64,000 nt of DNA from Candidatus Allofournierella excrementigallinarum (GCA_019119025.1 DWXV01000078.1:52771-116770), one strand, 5' to 3'; numbered from the stretch's first letter, positions 52,375 to 60,991 are shown. Made by a program: numbers and translations. Notes: generated from the sequence alone by a model not told the origin.

Positions 52375-52848
52375 ATGGAGCACAGCACATCCGCGTCCTT
52401 CATCCGTCCCGCGGCGGAGCAGGACGCCGGGCGCATCGCGGAAATATTGGTATTCAACAACCGGCTGAACTTCTTCCCCATCTTTAAAGACGAACAGTAT
52501 TCTTTCTGCGAGATGCAGGTGGTGCCGCTGGCGCAGCGGCTCGCGGAGGACCAGGACGCCCTATCCCGCACCTTCGTCTGGGACGACGGGGTGCTGCGGG
52601 GCTTCGTGCGCCTTCAGGGCCGGGAGGTGGAAAAGCTCTTTGTGGACCCCTGCTTTCAGGGCAGGGGCGTGGGCGCGGCGCTGCTGGAATTCGCGGCAGC
52701 GCGCTTTGGGGCAGACCGCCTCTGGGCGCTGGAGGCAAACGCAGGCGCGCGGCGGTTTTATGCCGCCCACGGGTTCAGCCCCACCGGCGAGAGCCGTTTT
52801 GAGGAGGGCACCGACCAACGGCTCCTGCTGCTGCGCCGGCAGGCCTGA
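52375..52848 (+). CDS. GNAT family N-acetyltransferase
   Basis: A 157-residue GNAT protein with the acetyl-CoA motif FVDPCFQGRGVGAALLEFA, ALEANAGARRFYAAHGF (motif B), and the N-terminal SFIRPAAEQDAGRIAEILVFNN. The substrate is not evident. It starts after AGGGGAGGG, 19 bases beyond the terminator of the previous gene, and so is expressed by readthrough or from a promoter not visible. It is the last plus-strand gene before the SIS/ECF island. Confidence 0.88.
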   Translation: MEHSTSASFIRPAAEQDAGRIAEILVFNNRLNFFPIFKDEQYSFCEMQVVPLAQRLAEDQDALSRTFVWDDGVLRGFVRLQGREVEKLFVDPCFQGRGVGAALLEFAAARFGADRLWALEANAGARRFYAAHGFSPTGESRFEEGTDQRLLLLRRQA

Positions 52849-52861
52849 ACAAGAACAAAAC

Positions 52862-52900
52862 AGCGGCCCCCTCCCGGGTTCCGGGAGGGGGCCGCTCATT
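52862..52900 (-). terminator. Terminator of the SIS-PfkB operon
   Basis: AGCGGCCCCCTCCCGG pairs perfectly with CCGGGAGGGGGCCGCT around GTT. On the minus strand it is followed by GTTTTGTTC; on the plus strand by CATTTTAC. Confidence 0.85.
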
Positions 52901-52938
52901 TTACTGCTTGCTGCAATTCCTAGTCCGTTCAGGCATAG

Positions 52939-54144
52939 TCACAGCTCCTCCACAAAAACCTGTTCGCTCTTTTTGAAGCGGGCGCAGGCTGCATCCCTTT
53001 CATGCAGCTCACTGGAAATCCCAACGGGCATCTGACGGCGAAAGATTCCAAGATACGCCGCAATGAAGTCCATAGGGATGTGTTGCAGCAGCGCGTTGAT
53101 CCAGCGGTATTTCGGGGTGGGCATTTTAAAAGTCCACGCCTGCTCGGGCAATCCATCGGCAGTATCCTCGCAGATGATGGCCAGTGGCCGCTTGATGGCC
53201 ACCGCGCAGGTGGCCGTCTCCTGATCCCGGGAGAAGGACGGCGAGGATGGATTGGCCATCAGGAAGGTGGCGATGCGGGCCGGGTTACGATTGAAATAAT
53301 TGATATGACACCAGTCTTCGGCGTCATCGTGAGTGGTCACCGCCCCGAATGACTCCACCATCTTGGCGGATGCGAAAAACGCGGTGGCAAATTCCTGGTC
53401 CTCCGCGATGAAGTCCATGCAGTCAAAGCCGTCCGCCTGCAGTTTTTCGGCAAAGCGGAACGCTTTCTCCTCCAAGTCATCAATCACCTCAGGCGTAAAT
53501 GCCCGGGCATATTCAATGGCGGCCTGCCGCTGTTCTTCGGCCTGCTGTTTTGTCATCAACCCTTTGCAGACGCACATGTACAGCCCGAACATCATCACAG
53601 CGTAACAGCCGGCGATGTAGGAGGTCATGCCGGGGCACTCCTCGTCGGTCACGCCGGGCTTGTAATGGTCCTGTGGCACATTGATGCGCACGGCGTACTT
53701 TGCCTCCCGGGCAAAAAGGCTGTTCTCGTTGTCAGTGAACGCCACCGATATGCCGCCCAGCTGGTTGATGCGGGCCAGAGCCTCCCGGGGGCGCACCGGG
53801 CTTCCGGTGATGGAAACCGCGCAGATCAGATGATCCTCCGCCTTTTTTTCGCCCCATCCAACATAGGTGCGGTAATATCGGGCGGCCTCGATGTTTCGGA
53901 GCGCCTCCGCCTGGAATCCCGGATAAGCGCCCTCCGACTCAAAGCAGGGCCGCGCCGCCACGCCAATGCAATAGCTGTCGCCGCAGCCAGTGAGAATCAC
54001 CTTCTGCACCTTTTGCAGCGCCTCGGCAGGCAGGCACTTTTCCAGATAGGAAAAGGTGAATGTCTCCGACATGGACAGCACTGTCTGGGCCGCATTGCGC
54101 ACTTGGGTGAGCAGCGCGTTGTCACAATCACGATGCGTCATCAT
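52939..54144 (-). CDS. SIS-domain protein A, probable sugar-phosphate isomerase or deglycase
   Basis: A 401-residue protein with two SIS domains (about 45-185 and 235-345) and no glutaminase part. The first has ILTGCGDSYCIGVAARP and the phosphate-loop VSITGSP. The second has KMVESFGAVTTHDDAEDWCHINYF: Glu264 and His280 are 16 residues apart, the same spacing as Glu488/His504 of GlmS and Glu214/His230 of the deglycase FraB. The Schiff-base Lys of GlmS is not seen. It is the last gene of the S-component operon, after yjbQ. The ATG at 54144 or the next one at 54141 follows AGGAGG. It is a paralogue of the second SIS gene at 54580. Confidence 0.85.
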   Translation of the reverse strand: MMTHRDCDNALLTQVRNAAQTVLSMSETFTFSYLEKCLPAEALQKVQKVILTGCGDSYCIGVAARPCFESEGAYPGFQAEALRNIEAARYYRTYVGWGEKKAEDHLICAVSITGSPVRPREALARINQLGGISVAFTDNENSLFAREAKYAVRINVPQDHYKPGVTDEECPGMTSYIAGCYAVMMFGLYMCVCKGLMTKQQAEEQRQAAIEYARAFTPEVIDDLEEKAFRFAEKLQADGFDCMDFIAEDQEFATAFFASAKMVESFGAVTTHDDAEDWCHINYFNRNPARIATFLMANPSSPSFSRDQETATCAVAIKRPLAIICEDTADGLPEQAWTFKMPTPKYRWINALLQHIPMDFIAAYLGIFRRQMPVGISSELHERDAACARFKKSEQVFVEEL

Positions 54145-54153
54145 CTCTCCTCC

Positions 54154-54567
54154 TCACTGTTCACCCAGCACCGCCACATTCACCTTACGGTGACGCGGGC
54201 CGTCATATTCCATCATAAAAATACCCAGTTTATCCTTGGAAAGCAGAGTTCCATTTTCAACAATGAGGGTCACGGTATTTCCGAACAGAGCACACTTGAT
54301 GTGTCCGGACGCGTCTTCCGGCGTTTCCTGGTGGATAAAGTTTACCCGCGGAGGAACGAGACGGTCCAGTTCAGCTGCCAGATCCTGCTGCACCTCCGGG
54401 CAGTGGTCTGTGGTGGTCATAATACCCGCGGTGGAATGGCCGATCTCCACGGCGGCGAGCCCATTTTGAATGCCGCTCTCACGGATGGCATCCAGGATTA
54501 TGGCTTTGATGTCGATCCCATCATTACTCTTGGTGGTGACGAGGGGATAGGTCTTTCTGAAATACAT
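54154..54567 (-). CDS. YjbQ (UPF0047) family protein
   Basis: A 137-residue member of the YjbQ family. Landmarks are GLAAVEIGHSTAGIMTTTDHCPEVQQDLAAELDRLVP, the His in ASGHIKCALFGNT, and the C-terminal MMEYDGPRHRKVNVAVLG. E. coli YjbQ has weak thiamine-phosphate synthase activity, but the true substrate of the family is open. The usual LGTWQ in the last third reads LGIFMM here, so this is a divergent member. It lies between the two SIS genes, nine and 12 bases from them. AAGGAGAG precedes the ATG. Confidence 0.85.
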   Translation of the reverse strand: MYFRKTYPLVTTKSNDGIDIKAIILDAIRESGIQNGLAAVEIGHSTAGIMTTTDHCPEVQQDLAAELDRLVPPRVNFIHQETPEDASGHIKCALFGNTVTLIVENGTLLSKDKLGIFMMEYDGPRHRKVNVAVLGEQ

Positions 54568-54579
54568 AAGCTCTCTCCT

Positions 54580-55740
54580 TTATACCATTTCGATCTTGCT
54601 GGAACGGATGCGCACCTCGTCCTCGGTGTTCTCCTGGTGAAAATCCGCCAAATCGCTGCGGAACTGCGGGATCTCCAGCAGCATCTCGATGCCGCCCGCC
54701 ACCATGTCGAAAGCGAAATGCTCCATCAGCGGCGCAAGCCAGAAGTACTCCGGCTTGGGGAAGGTGAATACGGTGCATTCCGGCGGAAACAGTGCGGGGT
54801 CCGCATCAGTCACCACCATGCAGGGGCTCTCCAGCAAACTGATAGCCCGGATGGTCTCCCGGATACGTCCAAAGGAGGGTGACTGCTGGTTTGCAATCAC
54901 CACACGCCCCACGGTGCGGGGGTCCTGGATGAAGAAGTTGATGTGGCACCAGTCTTCCGAATCATCGTATGTAGTGTAGCCACCATAGGTCTCCAGCACC
55001 TTGGCCGAACCGAAAAAAGCGGTGGCATAATCCCCGTAATCACCGATGAAGTCCACCGCGCGCAGGTCTTTCCAGCGCAGCGAGACCTGAAACGCTTTCT
55101 CCCGGTATTCCTTCATTTTTGCCTGGCAGGCCGCGGCGTAGGCGGGGATCGCATCCCGCATGGCAAAGAGTTCTTCTTCGGAGATATTGTTCTTTACTCG
55201 GCCCATCCGCAGGGCCAGGGCCATCAGCGCCACCAGGGAACCGTTGTAGCTGTTGGCCCCGGGACTGTAATCCAGGCCCTTGGGCAGGCCCAAGCACACT
55301 GTGTGTGCTGCGCTGCGGGCCACCGGAGAATCCGGGTCATCGGTGACCGCCAGGGTGTTCGCGCCGTTGATCGCTGCCCGTTTGATCGCTTCTTCCACAC
55401 GGGATACCGTGCCGGTGACTGAGATGCCAATTACCAAAGGCGTGTTAGGGCGGTATCCGAATCTACTTTTTGCCATGCAGCGGCTGACCTCGATGCAGGG
55501 CATTGCTCGCACTTTCACCCGGGTCATCTTTTCAAACAGCGGCTGTGTGGCCACCGCCGCGCAGTAACTGTCGCCGCAGCCGGTGAGGATGATCTCCCGT
55601 GTATTGAAGATCTCCTCCATGCTCAGAGCCTCCCAGCACTCGCCCACATGATCAAAAACTGCCTGGATCACGTCCACCGCGATCATAGCCTGCCTGGCCA
55701 GGCGAGAGTCAAACGCCCGCGCACGAAGTTCATCATTCAT
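54580..55740 (-). CDS. SIS-domain protein B, paralogue of A
   Basis: A 386-residue two-SIS protein. It has ILTGCGDSYCAAVATQP, the loop ISVTGTVSRVEEA, and KVLETYGGYTTYDDSEDWCHINFF with Glu250 and His266 again 16 apart. It aligns with protein A over the whole length, including FATAFFxSAK and FMVANxxSPSF-like stretches. The two may form a hetero-oligomer or handle two substrates. GGAGG lies eight bases upstream of MNDELRAR. It follows the PfkB gene by 15 bases. Confidence 0.85.
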   Translation of the reverse strand: MNDELRARAFDSRLARQAMIAVDVIQAVFDHVGECWEALSMEEIFNTREIILTGCGDSYCAAVATQPLFEKMTRVKVRAMPCIEVSRCMAKSRFGYRPNTPLVIGISVTGTVSRVEEAIKRAAINGANTLAVTDDPDSPVARSAAHTVCLGLPKGLDYSPGANSYNGSLVALMALALRMGRVKNNISEEELFAMRDAIPAYAAACQAKMKEYREKAFQVSLRWKDLRAVDFIGDYGDYATAFFGSAKVLETYGGYTTYDDSEDWCHINFFIQDPRTVGRVVIANQQSPSFGRIRETIRAISLLESPCMVVTDADPALFPPECTVFTFPKPEYFWLAPLMEHFAFDMVAGGIEMLLEIPQFRSDLADFHQENTEDEVRIRSSKIEMV

Positions 55741-55755
55741 TCAGCATGCCTCCTA

Positions 55756-56691
55756 CTAATTCAATTCTTCCTGTTGGAAGTTTGCATCATAATCCCGTGC
55801 AAGGCGCAAACAGCGCTGGCGCGTCTGCAGGTCGATGCGGGGCACCAACCCGACACAACTGGCGTTCAGCGAAGCGGTCACCGCGCCGATCATGGACGCA
55901 TAGCGAGGGCTGTGCCCTTCACACATGGCGTAAAACGCCGCCGCTGTGCTGGAATTTCCGCAGCCCGTGGGGTCTTTGGAGCCAAACACGTCAATCATGG
56001 GGGAATAGTGTGCCTTGTGGCCGGCAATCATATAGGCTCCCTGGGTACCCGCTCGGAAGAAAGAGGGGCAGTTGAGGGCGCACATGTAATCCAGCGCGTC
56101 TTTCAGATCCCGCACACCAGGCACGATGCTCTTGACCTCCTCGCAGGAGAGGGAGAAAAAGTCCACCAAGTAATCGGTGACCTGCCGGATGTATTCCGGC
56201 ATATCGGGGATGCTCTCGTCCGGGTCCATCTCGTACCCCACCAGCAGCCCCTTGGCCCGCTCCGCCTGCAGTTGTTTCAGCAGTTCCGTCAGGTCGGCGC
56301 CGATCAGATGCAGCGCCTTTTCCCCCGCGCCGCGCAGGAACGGTTCCACCAGTTGCCAGTCCGGCAGATCGCCCCCATTCATATAGTTAGGGTCACCCGG
56401 GCCCATGGCATGGGTGCCGTTAGGCAGGTAAAACAGATCCGCCTGGTTTGTGTGCTCGAACCGGGGAATGAACCCGTCCGCGGCTATCCCGTTCTCCACC
56501 AGCCAGTTTCCGTAATACTCCGGAAAATCCCGGCCTGTATAGGCCGCGGCACCGCAGGCATCCGTCCATATCTTTAGACCCGCCACTGCGTACATCACCC
56601 CGCCGCCTAGGCGGATCTCCGGCTCAGTCTGCTTTCCGTGAGGCATCACCCGATCTACCACGACCTGCCCGCAGACCATATACTGACGCAT
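55756..56691 (-). CDS. PfkB-family kinase-like protein with altered catalytic motif
   Basis: A 311-residue ribokinase-fold protein. It has the N-terminal GQVVVDRVMP, the GG of IRLGGGVMYAVAGL, YTGRDFPEYYGNWLVENGI, and a C-terminal DPTGCGNSSTAAAFYAM (residues 240-252). In active PfkB kinases the last GxGD holds the catalytic Asp; here it is Asn246 (codon AAT). Asn also occurs in the Mak32-like branch as I remember it. It may be inactive, slow, or use another base. In the cluster it fits a sugar or sugar-amine kinase role. GGAGGTGGG precedes the ATG. Confidence 0.8.
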   Translation of the reverse strand: MRQYMVCGQVVVDRVMPHGKQTEPEIRLGGGVMYAVAGLKIWTDACGAAAYTGRDFPEYYGNWLVENGIAADGFIPRFEHTNQADLFYLPNGTHAMGPGDPNYMNGGDLPDWQLVEPFLRGAGEKALHLIGADLTELLKQLQAERAKGLLVGYEMDPDESIPDMPEYIRQVTDYLVDFFSLSCEEVKSIVPGVRDLKDALDYMCALNCPSFFRAGTQGAYMIAGHKAHYSPMIDVFGSKDPTGCGNSSTAAAFYAMCEGHSPRYASMIGAVTASLNASCVGLVPRIDLQTRQRCLRLARDYDANFQQEELN

Positions 56692-56711
56692 TTTCCCACC
56701 TCCTTATTGTG

Positions 56712-57626
56712 TTACAGATTCAAAAGCGTCAGGCTCACCACCGTGACCACAATGGCGAGCTTCTGCATCGCGTTGGTTTTTTCCCGGAACAGCAGCATTC
56801 CCGCCAAGGAAACGACCACTAGATTGCCCACGGCATTGGTGGGGAAGTAGATGTTCGCGGGGACCGTCTGCATGGCCATCAGCGCCAGATAGCTGCCCGC
56901 CACGTTTGGCAGTCCCAGGATAACGCCACCCGCAATATCCCGCCAAGAGATTGTGAATCTGGTGCCAGTGCGTATGCAAGTGCGGGCGGTATTCGCCACG
57001 CAAAGCAAAAACGCCGTGGTGAAGATAACGTTCACATACAAGCTATCGAAGCCTTCTATGGTGTAATACACCGCGCATTTTCCATTGATCTCCATCAGGC
57101 CGCCGGTAAGTACAAGTGCGGCCAGTAGCAGCGGTTTTTTAGCACCGCCCGCGTTCTTCAGGCCGCCCGAAGCCAGCAGGATACCGGTAATCGCCAAGAG
57201 GATGCCGATAAACTGTAGCCCAGTGGGGATCTCCTTCCACACGATGGCCGCAGTGAAGGTGGAGATCAGAAAGCCGAACTTGCCGAACAGCGCGGTGAGG
57301 GTGGCCCCGTTGTAAATCACGCTGCTCTTGGTGTTGAAAAGGTCCACGATATAGTAGACTCCCGAAAAGAACCCTACGATCATCAGCAAAAAGCAGGTGT
57401 TTCCGGGCGTTTTTGCGGTCAGTAATGTGGGGATATCGGCGCTCATCAGCCGGGCGGGCAGGCCCGCATACAAACCGGCCTGCCCGCATAATACACCTGA
57501 TACCACTGCCGCAAGCGAATAATTCACCAGGATCAAATTGTCACTGTTCAGCCTGAGCCGGTCCGCCACCTTGAACAGGATCGTCACCAGGCTGGACAGC
57601 AGAACCCCGATTATCAGATAGATCAT
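56712..57626 (-). CDS. DMT-superfamily (EamA-like) transporter
   Basis: A 304-residue membrane protein with ten predicted helices in two repeats, typical of the drug/metabolite transporter superfamily. Landmarks are IYLIIGVLLSSLVTILFKVADRL, TALFGKFGFLISTFTAAIVWKEIPTGLQFIGILLAITGILLASGG, and the second repeat ending ALMAMQTVPANIYFPTNAVGNLVVVSLAGMLLFREKT. It could export a product or import a sugar; no substrate is indicated. AGGTGAACT precedes the ATG. It lies between the S component and the PfkB gene on one transcript. Confidence 0.85.
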   Translation of the reverse strand: MIYLIIGVLLSSLVTILFKVADRLRLNSDNLILVNYSLAAVVSGVLCGQAGLYAGLPARLMSADIPTLLTAKTPGNTCFLLMIVGFFSGVYYIVDLFNTKSSVIYNGATLTALFGKFGFLISTFTAAIVWKEIPTGLQFIGILLAITGILLASGGLKNAGGAKKPLLLAALVLTGGLMEINGKCAVYYTIEGFDSLYVNVIFTTAFLLCVANTARTCIRTGTRFTISWRDIAGGVILGLPNVAGSYLALMAMQTVPANIYFPTNAVGNLVVVSLAGMLLFREKTNAMQKLAIVVTVVSLTLLNL

Positions 57627-57685
57627 AGTTCACCTGTCACCCGTTGGTCGCCTCGTTTTCTGCGGCAAGCGGAAACGCGTTCTTT

Positions 57686-58306
57686 TTACGCCGCGCCGCT
57701 GTTGGCCTGTTCGCTCTTTCTCTTTTTGATAAACCGCTCGCCGTTGGGCAGTTTCACCAGATACCGCACCGGCAACGCCATGATGATCAGGAACGAGAAC
57801 ATGCATGCAATGATTTTGTCCGGCACATCCGAAATCAACCGCACAACGGCAATGGCCAGCAGTTTGGGCATGCCCGCCTCGTACAGAGGAATGCCCAGCA
57901 CCACCGACAGCCATCCGGCATCGAAATCCAGGCCGAAAGCAAGGTAGGTGGTGAGTGCACCGCCCAGGCCGCCGATCACCGAATAGAAAGGCGAGGTGAC
58001 GAGTGCCTTGGCAAAGGAGTCGAAAGCGCCCTTTTTACCCATGAAGCCGGCGATCACGCCAAATACGATGTTCAGCGGCGCGAAAAAGATAGCCGTGGGG
58101 TCGGTTATGCAGTTCACCAGATTGGACAAAAAGCCCACGATTGCGCCCGCCCAGGGTCCGCAGAGGGTACCCACTACGATAGTGCCGATGGAGTCCATGG
58201 AGAGAGGAAGCTTCAGCATGATAGCAAACAGCTGGAAGCCTACCAGATTGACAGCCACGCCGATAGGGATCAAAAACAGTGTCAAACGTTCGATTTTCTT
58301 ACTCAT
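57686..58306 (-). CDS. ECF transporter S component
   Basis: A 206-residue membrane protein with about six helices that matches the substrate-binding S component of energy-coupling factor transporters: LFLIPIGVAVNLVGFQLFAIMLKLPLSMDSIGTIVVGTLCGPWAGAIVGFLSNLVNCITDPTAIFF. It lacks the Trp and other signatures that would mark it as RibU, ThiT, BioY or QueT. The C-terminus is basic. It is the first gene of the operon that holds the DMT protein, PfkB, both SIS proteins and YjbQ, and its ECF partners are encoded on the neighbouring transcript. GGAG lies 11 bases upstream of the ATG. Confidence 0.88.
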   Translation of the reverse strand: MSKKIERLTLFLIPIGVAVNLVGFQLFAIMLKLPLSMDSIGTIVVGTLCGPWAGAIVGFLSNLVNCITDPTAIFFAPLNIVFGVIAGFMGKKGAFDSFAKALVTSPFYSVIGGLGGALTTYLAFGLDFDAGWLSVVLGIPLYEAGMPKLLAIAVVRLISDVPDKIIACMFSFLIIMALPVRYLVKLPNGERFIKKRKSEQANSGAA

Positions 58307-58440
58307 TGCTCTTTTGTCTCCTTTCTCGTACCAATTTCTCAGGGGGAAACAGCGTCGCCCCTCCTCTTATGCCTCAATATTACCAAATTATCCATAAAAT
58401 CTGTGGTTTTTTATATTAATATTTACCAAATTTTGCAGAG

Positions 58441-58454
58441 GTGTAAATTTACAC
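58441..58454. promoter_or_regulatory. Candidate RpiR operator 1, before the S-component operon
   Basis: The perfect palindrome GTGTAAATTTACAC. It overlaps the stop codon of the RpiR gene and lies about 135 bases upstream of the S-component start, in an AT-rich promoter region. Its TTTACA could be the -35 of that promoter, with TAAATA about 16 bases on. The identical 14 bases occur at 61939. Confidence 0.75.
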
Positions 58455-59270
58455 AATTTCGTCGTCCGTGTTCAGATAGGAATTCCAGTAGGTATTGGCA
58501 ATGTAGCGAATCAACAGCATGAGCCCGGTGAGATCCGGCACATTATAGTTTTTAAAATACTTGTCCTCGCTGCTGAACACCAGCGCTTTGTCGGCAATGC
58601 GACGCAGGGTGTTGTCGGTGTCCATGGTGATGGAGATGATAACCGCGCGCTTCTGATGTGCCAACCTGGCCAGGTCGGTGATCCAGGAAGATTCGCCGGT
58701 GCAGCTGATGAAGATGGCCACATCCCCTTCCTTCAGCCGGCTGACACTGTATTCCGAATCCATCAAAATATGAAAGCGCATCTCGATGTTATCGCTGACC
58801 CGGCTGAGATACTTGGCCAGCAGTTCGCAATAGTATTGGCTGTCCCCCATGCCGAACAGGGCTACACGACGGGCGTTGTACACCATGGTCAACACGTCGC
58901 GCAGCATTTTTTTGTCGATCAGGCGCACTGTGCGCAGAATGTGCTTGGACAATTCTGGTTCCAAAAAACGCTTGATCTTTTTGAGTTCTTCCTGCTCCCG
59001 ATCCCCGTGCTGCGCCGCGAGGGAATACTTCAGTTCGGAGAACCCCTTGTAGCCGAGTTTTCGCGCCAGACGTACAACTGTGTTGGGGCAGATATAGAGA
59101 TCCTTCGCGATCTTGTTGATGGATATATCGCTGATGCCTCCGGCGTTCAGCCGCAGGTAATCCACAATATCGTCCTCAACATCGTTGAGTTTCAGCATAT
59201 GCAGCGAGACCCTCTCCTCAAAGGACATGGGTCCGCTGTTTGTCTGTTCGGGGCTTTTTTCCTGTGGCAT
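58449..59270 (-). CDS. RpiR/MurR family transcriptional regulator
   Basis: A 273-residue regulator. The N-terminal HTH is about residues 30-100 (INKIAKDLYICPNTVVRLARKLGYKGFSELKYSLAAQ), and the C-terminal SIS domain (about 125-260; VALFGMGDSQYYCELLAKYLSRV, AIFISCTGESSWITDLARLAHQKRA) binds sugar phosphates in this family. It starts at MPQEKSPEQ with GGGAAGG upstream. It is the last gene of the EcfT-EcfA-EcfA transcript. Family members usually respond to the phosphosugar made by their target pathway, so the effector is probably the PfkB product or the SIS substrate. Confidence 0.92.
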   Translation of the reverse strand: MPQEKSPEQTNSGPMSFEERVSLHMLKLNDVEDDIVDYLRLNAGGISDISINKIAKDLYICPNTVVRLARKLGYKGFSELKYSLAAQHGDREQEELKKIKRFLEPELSKHILRTVRLIDKKMLRDVLTMVYNARRVALFGMGDSQYYCELLAKYLSRVSDNIEMRFHILMDSEYSVSRLKEGDVAIFISCTGESSWITDLARLAHQKRAVIISITMDTDNTLRRIADKALVFSSEDKYFKNYNVPDLTGLMLLIRYIANTYWNSYLNTDDEIV

Positions 59271-59284
59271 AACTGTTCCTTCCC

Positions 59285-60112
59285 TCATTGTTTGTTTCCG
59301 TCGGCCTGGCTGTGGCTGCAGATGAGTTCCACCATTTCGTCGCAGTGGAGTACCCGCTCGTCGTCCCATCCCAGGAGGTGGGCAATCTCCGCGATGCCGG
59401 GGCGGCGGATGCGGCATTCTTCCAGCGCCTGGTCGTTCCAGAACACATCCCGGGCACAGGCGTCCAGCACAACATTTTTGTGGGCCATCGCCACCACCCG
59501 GTCAAAGTTGTCGGCGACAAAATCCATATCGTGGGAGATGGTCACCACCGCGACCCCCTGCCCGGTCATCTCCCCGATGATTTGCCGAAGGATGGCATTG
59601 CCTCGGCTGTCCTGGCCGGCGGTGGGTTCGTCCAGAACGATGTACCGTGGCTGGGTGGCAATGACCGCCGCAATGGTCAGAAACTTGCGCAACGGCAAGG
59701 GGATGTCGTAGGGGTTGGTCTCCCGGTACGCCTCCAGCCCGGTGAGCGCCAGAGCGTGGTCGGTGCGGCGTTTGATCTCCTCCTCGGCGACCTTTGTGCG
59801 TTTGAGCATGTACTGCACCTCGGACACCACGCTTTGGTTAAAGATCTGATCGTCCGGATTCTGGAAAACATAGCCCACAAATTTCGCGATCTGGGCGGTG
59901 GTGCGTTCGCGGGTGTCCACCCCGTCCACCAGCACCCGCCCCTTGGTGGGCTTGTGGATACGGTTCATCAGTTTTACCGCAGTGGTCTTTCCCGCGCCAT
60001 TCTGCCCCACAATGGCGACCTTTTCCCCCTCGCTGATGGTGAGATTGATATCCTCCAATGCAGTGTAACCGTTGGGATAGGTATAATACACGTGTTCAAG
60101 CTGGATCGACAT
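59285..60112 (-). CDS. ECF transporter ATPase with unusual signature motif
   Basis: A 275-residue ABC ATPase. Walker A is GQNGAGKTT (36-44), the Q-loop FQNPDDQIF is typical of EcfA, and Walker B is YIVLDEPT (157-164). The signature LSGGQ is replaced by IPLPLRK (about 137-143); I recall a subfamily of EcfA-like proteins with PLxLRK at this place. Its partner has a normal signature, so one of the two ATP sites is likely degenerate. It is 15 bases downstream of the second ATPase. Confidence 0.9.
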   Translation of the reverse strand: MSIQLEHVYYTYPNGYTALEDINLTISEGEKVAIVGQNGAGKTTAVKLMNRIHKPTKGRVLVDGVDTRERTTAQIAKFVGYVFQNPDDQIFNQSVVSEVQYMLKRTKVAEEEIKRRTDHALALTGLEAYRETNPYDIPLPLRKFLTIAAVIATQPRYIVLDEPTAGQDSRGNAILRQIIGEMTGQGVAVVTISHDMDFVADNFDRVVAMAHKNVVLDACARDVFWNDQALEECRIRRPGIAEIAHLLGWDDERVLHCDEMVELICSHSQADGNKQ

Positions 60113-60127
60113 ATGAGCAACCCTCCT

Positions 60128-60976
60128 TCACAGTCCGCGCACAAGGGCGGCGGCCTCGCTGTTGGTAATCGGGATCCGGGGCAAGGCACAGCCTGCCGCC
60201 CGCAACGCATGGCCAAGCCGGGCCGCCGCCGGGACGGGTGCGCCCCATTCCTGCAGGCGGGGATCGGAAAGCACCGTGCTGGTATCGCCCTTCATGGCGA
60301 TGCGGCCATCCTTCATCACGATGACCTCGTCGCAGTATTCCGCAATCAGGTCGATTTTATGCTCTACCAGAATGATGGTCTTGTCCCGCCCTTTCAGCAG
60401 CTGGATGATTTCAAACACGTCCTCCGTGCCCTCCGGATCCAGCTGGCTGGTGGGCTCGTCAATGACCATCACGTCTGCGTCCATGGCGATGATGGAAGCG
60501 AAGGCCACCCTCTGGCATTGGCCGCCGGACAGCTCCAACGGGTTTTTGTCCAGCAGGTTTTCGATGTGCAGCGCGCGGCACACCTCCACGATTCGCCGCA
60601 TCATTTCCTCCCGCGGAATGCCCAGGTTCTCCAACCCGACACCCACCTCTTCGAACACAGTCTCACGAATGCCGCTCATCTGCACAAAGGGGTTCTGAAA
60701 CACAAACCCGATTTCCACGGCCAGCTTCTGGTCATCGATTGTGCGCACATCCTGTCCGTCGATCAACGCCTCACCCTCCAGCGTCCCCAGGTAAAAATGA
60801 GGGCACAGGCCCCGGATCAGATTGCACAGCGTTGTTTTTCCCGCGGCATTTTCGCCAATCACACCGTAAAATTTGCCCCGTTCGAGTACAAGGTCGAGGT
60901 GATCCAGCGCCGGATGATCGGAAAGCGGATACGTATAACGGACATCCGTCATCTTCACAAATTCTGTGCCTGCCAT
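60128..60976 (-). CDS. ECF transporter ATPase with canonical signature
   Basis: A 282-residue ABC ATPase with Walker A GENAAGKTT (41-49), Q-loop FQNPFVQMSG, signature LSGGQCQR (149-156), Walker B VMVIDEPT, and a switch His in LVEHKIDL. Together with the ATPase at 59285 it should form the motor of the ECF transporter. The C-terminal 50 residues (from WGAPVPAAARLGHAL) are an extension beyond the ATPase core, common in EcfA proteins. It is 15 bases after EcfT; GGAGAG lies upstream of the ATG. Confidence 0.93.
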   Translation of the reverse strand: MAGTEFVKMTDVRYTYPLSDHPALDHLDLVLERGKFYGVIGENAAGKTTLCNLIRGLCPHFYLGTLEGEALIDGQDVRTIDDQKLAVEIGFVFQNPFVQMSGIRETVFEEVGVGLENLGIPREEMMRRIVEVCRALHIENLLDKNPLELSGGQCQRVAFASIIAMDADVMVIDEPTSQLDPEGTEDVFEIIQLLKGRDKTIILVEHKIDLIAEYCDEVIVMKDGRIAMKGDTSTVLSDPRLQEWGAPVPAAARLGHALRAAGCALPRIPITNSEAAALVRGL

Positions 60977-60991
60977 ATCAAATCTCTCCTC

